A DNA stretch of 16,020 bases, from contig PLSZ01000611.1 in the NCBI GenBank assembly GCA_003164305.1, forward strand, positions 2,025 through 18,044, written 5' to 3'. Made by a program: the position numbers and the translations under genes. How positions within the stretch are numbered: position 1 is the first letter of the stretch; each line of letters begins with the position of its first letter. Shown piece after piece: positions 11,434-16,020 of the stretch. A model generated the notes under the pieces. That model had not been told where the DNA came from. It worked only from the letters and a program-made list of their open reading frames with translations, and searched no databases. The stretch is from Acetobacteraceae bacterium (lineage in GTDB: Bacteria > Pseudomonadota > Alphaproteobacteria > Acetobacterales > Acetobacteraceae).

Positions 11434-13800
11434 ATGACCCAGAACAACGACCGGCAAAGCATTGTGCTGGATTTGCGCTGCATGCAGGATCCCAACTACG
11501 CGGGCCGCGGCATCGGCCGCCACACCATGACGTTACTGCGCCGCGCACCGAAAGCCTGGCACATCGCCGGCCTGATCGACCCGGCGATGAACCCGCTGCC
11601 ACCGGAGGCTCGCGAGGCGCTCGGCGCGGTCCACCTCAACGCCTACGCGGCGAGCCGGGCCGGCACGCCGCGACAGCCGCCCACCGGGTTCGTCACGCTG
11701 TCTCCCATGACGCACGACCCGATGTTCGCCGCCAGGCTGCTGTCCGACCCGACGGTCCCGCGCGCCGCGGTGGTCTACGATTTCATTCCGCGGCGCGCTC
11801 CCGAGCGCTATCTCGCCAGTCCGTCACGGCGGCTGAACTATGCGCTGGCGCTGCGCTGGTTGGCGCGGTGCGACCTCTTCCTGCCGATTTCACGCCACGC
11901 CGCGGATGATCTGACGTCGATCCTGGGCGTGCCGGAAAGTGCCATCGCGGTGACCGGCTGCGCGTTCGATCCCGCTTTCGAGAGCGTACCCGCCCGCTGG
12001 GGAGGACTGCCCGGCCGGCATCTGCTGGTGGTCGGCGGCGGCGACCCGCGCAAGAACCCCGACGTCGTGATCCGCGCCCACGCGGGATCCGCCGCGTTGC
12101 AACGCGGCTCCGGCATCCCGCTGGTCATCGCCGGCAATTACGGGCCGTCCGACGCGATGGCGTTCCGCGCCATCGCCAGGGCCGCCGGAGGCCGGGCGGA
12201 CCTCATCGAGGTTCCAGGTCATTTGCCGGATCCGGCGCTGCTTGAACTCTACGGGCGCGCGCTGGCGATCGTTTGTCCCTCGCGCGACGAAGGCTTCGAC
12301 ATACCGGTGGTCGAGGGGATGGCCGCCGGTCTTCCCTGCCTCGCCTCCGACATACCGGTGCACGCGGAGCTGGTCACGGATCCGGCATGCCTGTTTCCCG
12401 CCGACGATGACAGCGCGCTGCGTCCAAAACTGGAGCAAGCAGTGGCGGACGCGGCGTGGCGGGCCGCGACCCTGGCGCGCCAGGCGGGCGTGTGGCCGCG
12501 TTTCAGCGCCGACGCGGTGGCGGCGCGTTTCTGGGATGGAATTCGGGCACGGCTGGGTCGCCGCGCGCCAGCGGTATCGCGCGGTGTCCGGCCCAGGGTG
12601 GCCCTGCTCTCGCCGCTGCCGCCCGATCGTTCCGGTGTCGCCGATTACACGGCGGCCACCTGCGCGGCGCTGGGGCAGCTGGTCGAATTGCACGTGTTCA
12701 CCGAGACGGCGGCCCCGGCGCCGTTGCCCGGGGTCACCTCGGTCCGGCCGCTGAGCGCGCTGCCGTCGCTCGACCCGGGCTTCGACCGGGTGATCGGGGT
12801 GATCGGCAACTCGCATTTCCACACCCGCATTTTCGACATCCTGCGGCGCCACGGCGGCGCCTGCATCGCGCATGACGCGAGGATGCTGGGCTTTTATCGC
12901 ATCCTGCTGGGACGGGACCGGGCGCTGGAAGTCGCCAGCCGGGAGCTTGGCAGGGCGGTGACGGACTGGGACCTGAACGGCTGGCTGGCCGACGAGAGCA
13001 CGCTGGAAGCGTTGTTTCTGGGCGAGATCGCCGAGAGCGCCGCGCCGGCGATCGTCCATTCGCCGGTCACCGCGCGGCTGTTCCAGGAACGCTATGGGAT
13101 CGCCCCTGTGTATCTGCCCTTCAGCGTCTACCGGCCCTGGCTGCCGGAGGAACTGACACGGGAACGGCGGACGGCGGCCAGGGCGCGTCTGGGCGTCGAA
13201 CCGGGGGAGATCGTGATCGCCACCTTCGGGCACGTGCATCACAGCAAGGCGCCGGAAGAATGTGTCTGGGCGCTGGAACTATTGCGCGGCTGGGGAATTG
13301 CAGCGAGCATGCATTTCGCTGGCGGCTTCACCGACGAAAAGATCGATGCTCCCGGGCTGCGCCCCCTGGTGGCGGAATTGCGGCTGGAGCGCCATGTCCG
13401 TTTCGCGTCCGGGTATGTCTCCGAACAAACCTATCGCGATTATCTGCTCGGCGCCGACCTCGGGGTGCAATTGCGCACCTACGGTCTGGGCGGTTTGTCC
13501 GGGGGGCTGCTGGATTGCGCAGCGGCCGGCCTGCCAACCGTGACGAACGAAGCACTCGGCGCCGCCGTCGGCGTGCCGGATTACGTCCGGTGCATTCCTG
13601 ATGCGATCAGCCCGCTGTTGCTGGCGGAGGCGCTGGCCGAGTTGCTGGACGCCGGTCTGGCGGCCGAGCGGCCGGAAGCGGCACGCCAGGCCTGGTCCGG
13701 TCAACGCAGCTTCGCCGCTTACGCGCGGGGACTTTGTCAGGCGCTGTCGCTTGACGCGGCGTCCCACGCCGCCGCCCGGCCGGGGGTCGTGGCCAACTGA
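11434..13800 (+). CDS. Double GT4 glycosyltransferase (two GT-B domains in tandem)
   Basis: This 788-residue protein carries two group-4 glycosyltransferase domains. The first (about 8-375) has RGIGRHTMTLL, VVYDFIPRRAPERY, FLPISRHAADDL, LLVVGGGDPRKNPDVV (197-212) and CPSRDEGFDIPVVEGMAAGLP (281-301). Its E286-x7-E294 pair is the retaining-enzyme signature. The second (about 387-770) has RVALLSPLPPDRSGVADYT, ATFGHVHHSKAPEE (596-609) and LRTYGLGGLSGGLLDCAAAGLPTVTNE (680-706). It lacks a clear E-x7-E, so it may be divergent or regulatory. The ATG at 11434 is chosen for its AAGGA five bases upstream; the in-frame 57-codon extension to 11263 has no family resemblance. The stop overlaps the next ATG by one base, so the two are translationally coupled. 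A role in surface polysaccharide assembly is inferred. Confidence 0.9.
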   Translation: MTQNNDRQSIVLDLRCMQDPNYAGRGIGRHTMTLLRRAPKAWHIAGLIDPAMNPLPPEAREALGAVHLNAYAASRAGTPRQPPTGFVTLSPMTHDPMFAARLLSDPTVPRAAVVYDFIPRRAPERYLASPSRRLNYALALRWLARCDLFLPISRHAADDLTSILGVPESAIAVTGCAFDPAFESVPARWGGLPGRHLLVVGGGDPRKNPDVVIRAHAGSAALQRGSGIPLVIAGNYGPSDAMAFRAIARAAGGRADLIEVPGHLPDPALLELYGRALAIVCPSRDEGFDIPVVEGMAAGLPCLASDIPVHAELVTDPACLFPADDDSALRPKLEQAVADAAWRAATLARQAGVWPRFSADAVAARFWDGIRARLGRRAPAVSRGVRPRVALLSPLPPDRSGVADYTAATCAALGQLVELHVFTETAAPAPLPGVTSVRPLSALPSLDPGFDRVIGVIGNSHFHTRIFDILRRHGGACIAHDARMLGFYRILLGRDRALEVASRELGRAVTDWDLNGWLADESTLEALFLGEIAESAAPAIVHSPVTARLFQERYGIAPVYLPFSVYRPWLPEELTRERRTAARARLGVEPGEIVIATFGHVHHSKAPEECVWALELLRGWGIAASMHFAGGFTDEKIDAPGLRPLVAELRLERHVRFASGYVSEQTYRDYLLGADLGVQLRTYGLGGLSGGLLDCAAAGLPTVTNEALGAAVGVPDYVRCIPDAISPLLLAEALAELLDAGLAAERPEAARQAWSGQRSFAAYARGLCQALSLDAASHAAARPGVVAN

Positions 13801-14933
13801 TGCCCGCGCCGGTCCATCTCGACCTTTCAGAACTGATCGCCAATCCGCTGCGCAGCGGCATCCAGCGCGTCGAGCGCGAAGCGATCCGGCATTGGCCCGG
13901 CCCGGCGCCGTTGCTGCCATGCATGGTTGACACCAACGGCGGATTGCTGGCGCTGCCGGAAAGCGTCCTGACCGTGCTTGGCGCCGAGGATGACGGCACA
14001 CCCGCGGCGCGGGCAGCGGAGCGGTCCGCGCTCGCTCAGGCGATGGCGGCCGCGAAGCCGCTGCCGGACAATCAGGCGGAGCGGTTGTTGAACCTCGAGT
14101 TGTTTTATCGGCCCGAACGAGCCGAGGCCTACCTGCGACTTGCTTCCGGCAGCAGCGTTCTGCTGTGGTATGTTTACGACTTCCTGCCTTTCCTGCTGCC
14201 CGGCCTGTTCCCCCCCGGAACGACGCGTCACTGCATGCATTTCCTGCGCGCGCTGCGGGCGGCGAGCCGGGTCGCGTTCCTCAGCGAGCGAACCCGTCAG
14301 AACTATACAAGCCGGGTGGCGCGGATCCCGTCCCAGCTTGTCCCCGGACCCGTGCTGTCTCCCGGCGCCGACGGTCTCCGGTTGGAGCGGCAGACATTCA
14401 CCCCGTGCCGACGTGACTTCGTCTGCATCGGCACGGTCGAGCCGCGTAAGAACACTCAGGCCTTGCTGGACGCCTTTCAGGCGTTGTGGGACCGGGGATC
14501 GCCAGCCCGCCTTGTCGTCGCCGGCCGCATCGCCCCCGAGGCTACCGGCGCGCGCGATTTCTTCGCCCGTCACACCGATAATCCGCGGCTCCTGGTGCTG
14601 GACCAACCGGCCGACGAAACGCTGCGGGACGTGTTGCGGCAGGCTCGCGCGGTTGTAATGCCGAGCGAGGCGGAAGGCTTCGGCCTGCCGCCGTATGAGG
14701 CACTGCACGCCGGCATTCCGGCCATCGCCAGCGCGGAGCTGCCGAGTGTCGGGCTGCTGCCGGCCGGGGTGAGGCTGCTGCGGCGGATGGACCCGTCGTC
14801 CATCGCCGAGGCCGTCGAGGCACTGCTGGACGACGCGGAGGCCGCCCGCCTATGGAATGAAGCCGCCGGCGTGCGACTCCCGACCTGGGCCTCTTTCGGA
14901 CGCGAACTCGGCGAGTGGGCGCAGGCGGCGTAA
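13800..14933 (+). CDS. GT4-family glycosyltransferase
   Basis: This 377-residue GT-B enzyme starts at the ATG overlapping the previous stop (TGATG). Landmarks are the N-terminal SGIQRVEREAIRHW, WYVYDFLPFLLPGLFPP (123-139), SERTRQNY (162-169), FVCIGTVEPRKNTQALLDAF (207-226) and MPSEAEGFGLPPYEALHAG (287-305). E292 and E300 give the retaining E-x7-E pair. The N-terminal part resembles the first domain of the upstream double enzyme, so they may be paralogues. It probably adds one sugar to the same glycan as the upstream protein. It has no signal or membrane segment and probably acts at the inner face of the cytoplasmic membrane. A GC-rich hairpin follows the stop. Confidence 0.92.
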   Translation: MPAPVHLDLSELIANPLRSGIQRVEREAIRHWPGPAPLLPCMVDTNGGLLALPESVLTVLGAEDDGTPAARAAERSALAQAMAAAKPLPDNQAERLLNLELFYRPERAEAYLRLASGSSVLLWYVYDFLPFLLPGLFPPGTTRHCMHFLRALRAASRVAFLSERTRQNYTSRVARIPSQLVPGPVLSPGADGLRLERQTFTPCRRDFVCIGTVEPRKNTQALLDAFQALWDRGSPARLVVAGRIAPEATGARDFFARHTDNPRLLVLDQPADETLRDVLRQARAVVMPSEAEGFGLPPYEALHAGIPAIASAELPSVGLLPAGVRLLRRMDPSSIAEAVEALLDDAEAARLWNEAAGVRLPTWASFGRELGEWAQAA

Positions 14934-14965
14934 TCCCGGAGCATGATCCGTCGGCGCGTGGGATG

Positions 14966-14996
14966 CCCCGCCGTTAAGCAACCAGGCGAGGCGGGG
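14966..14996. terminator. GC-rich hairpin between convergent genes
   Basis: CCCCGCC (14966-14972) pairs perfectly with GGCGGGG (14990-14996) over a 17-nt loop, 32 bp past the GT4 stop and 32 bp from the stop of the convergent methyltransferase. It is a candidate terminator for either strand, but without a T-run. Confidence 0.4.
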
Positions 14997-15028
14997 AAGT
15001 AACGAGGCGAACCGCGGAACAGCCGTTT

Positions 15029-16020
15029 CTATCTTGCACCGGTCAGCAGGACTTCACGGACCTGCTTGTCATCCAGGCCACGCCAGTCGCGCGGACAGGC
15101 CGAGACGCGACCATCCGCCACGATCTCCGGGGCGAGGAATTGTTCGACCGCCACCAGATATTGCTTATGCAGATCCGGCATCGCGTCCTGTAACAGGATC
15201 GAGGCGACCGTCTCCTCCAAGGTCATCGGCGATATGGCCCAACCCGATCTCCGCGTGATATCGGCATCCTTTCTTTTGCTCGCGAAATAATCCGCGAACA
15301 CCACTTCCTGAAGGACCGCATTGTCCCACGGGCATAACCGGTCGGCGTGCAACCGGAATATCCGGTATCCTCGCGCGAGCTGGAACGCCAGGATTTCCCT
15401 GTAGGAATATCCCGCGTTGCCCGACGTCACGACGTTTCCCTCGATGACGATATCCGGCGAACCGTTGCCAATGATGCTCTCGGCACCGCGCAACGCGGCC
15501 AGTTCCGATCCTTCGACGTCGATCTTCATCAGGTCGACGCGTGGTAGTCCGCGCGCCCTGAAATAATCGTCGAGGATCAGCGTCGCGCTGAACAACGGTG
15601 CTGTCTCAACGACCGTCCCCCAGGCGCTGGTGCCGCCGACACCGACCGGATCGTTTCGATCGGAGACCGCGCCGAGCACGACGACCATCGAGGTCAGGCC
15701 GTTGCGTTCCGCCGAGCGCGGCAGATGCCGCACATTGTCCGCCAGCAATTCGAACGCGTGAACCTTCGCCCCCAGAATGGCGGCCGGTATGCTGATTGTC
15801 CCGATATTCGCTCCAACATCGAAAACGACATCCCCCGTGGTGATCCAACGATTGATGAAGCGCCAGTTGTCGTCGTGGGTTCCGCCAACCTCCACCGCCT
15901 GATGAAAGACGTCGCGATCGCCGGCGTCGATGCTGAGTTCGTATGGCTTACCATCCAGCGAACGGAGCGATACGAACGCAAAACCGGACTGTGGCGCATC
16001 GCCGGCCGGCTCCGCCGCTC
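15029..16020 (-). CDS. FkbM-family SAM-dependent methyltransferase (5' end outside window)
   Basis: The core shows VVFDVGANIGTISIPAAILG (SAM-binding loop), AFELLADNVRHL (acidic residue for ribose binding) and RVDLMKIDVEGSELAALRGAE (the KIDVEGxE motif of FkbM proteins), then IVIEGN. FkbM enzymes O-methylate sugars or polyketides. Beside glycosyltransferases the likely substrate is a sugar hydroxyl on surface glycan. The stop is TAG at 15031-15029. The GTG at 15895 is not the real start, because the frame stays open to the window edge and the extra ~41 residues (including SLDGKPYELSI) look like the usual region before the Rossmann fold. The gene is therefore 5'-truncated by the window. It converges with the GT4 gene, so it belongs to a separate transcript. 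Confidence 0.9.
   Translation of the reverse strand, partial: AAEPAGDAPQSGFAFVSLRSLDGKPYELSIDAGDRDVFHQAVEVGGTHDDNWRFINRWITTGDVVFDVGANIGTISIPAAILGAKVHAFELLADNVRHLPRSAERNGLTSMVVVLGAVSDRNDPVGVGGTSAWGTVVETAPLFSATLILDDYFRARGLPRVDLMKIDVEGSELAALRGAESIIGNGSPDIVIEGNVVTSGNAGYSYREILAFQLARGYRIFRLHADRLCPWDNAVLQEVVFADYFASKRKDADITRRSGWAISPMTLEETVASILLQDAMPDLHKQYLVAVEQFLAPEIVADGRVSACPRDWRGLDDKQVREVLLTGAR

Noticed and set aside
11890..13242. 450-codon open frame opposite the double GT4 gene
   Set aside because: It has a biased composition without motifs, and the + strand gene is clearly real.

Overview
The window looks like a chromosomal segment of a high-GC alphaproteobacterium, most likely Acetobacteraceae or a relative. 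This rests on the GC-rich codon use of the core genes, the lpoA-like/rsmI divergent pair, and the style of the glycosyltransferases and toxin-antitoxin genes. It is a family-level inference, not an identification.

Left part (1-1346) is a toxin-antitoxin patch. It holds the 3' end of a small gene (probable antitoxin) overlapped by a PemK/MazF-like toxin on the + strand. Facing it on the - strand is a vapB-vapC pair with a palindromic operator-like site. The vapC stop overlaps the start of a truncated XRE-type antitoxin gene, which runs out where the PemK gene ends. An intergenic stretch (1347-1699) carries a 28-bp imperfect inverted repeat and six tandem 24-bp units.

The core block (1700-3807) is a periplasmic lipoprotein of the penicillin-binding-protein-activator (LpoA-like) type, divergent from rsmI. 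RsmI is the 16S rRNA C1402 2'-O-methyltransferase. Their translated 5' ends appear to overlap by 16 bp.

The accessory island (3808-7843) follows. It starts with a 423-bp non-coding stretch with an inverted repeat. Next come a serine resolvase, a HEPN/AbiU2-like protein and a three-helix membrane protein, with the last two overlapping and visibly poorer in GC. A decayed MNT-HEPN module follows: a frameshifted nucleotidyltransferase and a HEPN gene cut to about 33 codons. An intact Fic AMP-transferase begins inside the HEPN remnant. Resolvase, HEPN and membrane protein form the best candidate for an undescribed defence or abortive-infection unit.

The right part (7844-16020) is a surface-glycan region. 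A TIM-barrel amidohydrolase lies downstream of a large GT2-GT4 fusion on the - strand. Divergently, a double-GT4 protein is translationally coupled to a single GT4. Facing these is an FkbM-family methyltransferase that runs off the right edge. These probably build and cap a cell-surface polysaccharide; the sugar and linkage cannot be read from the sequence. No tRNA, rRNA or CRISPR array was seen.
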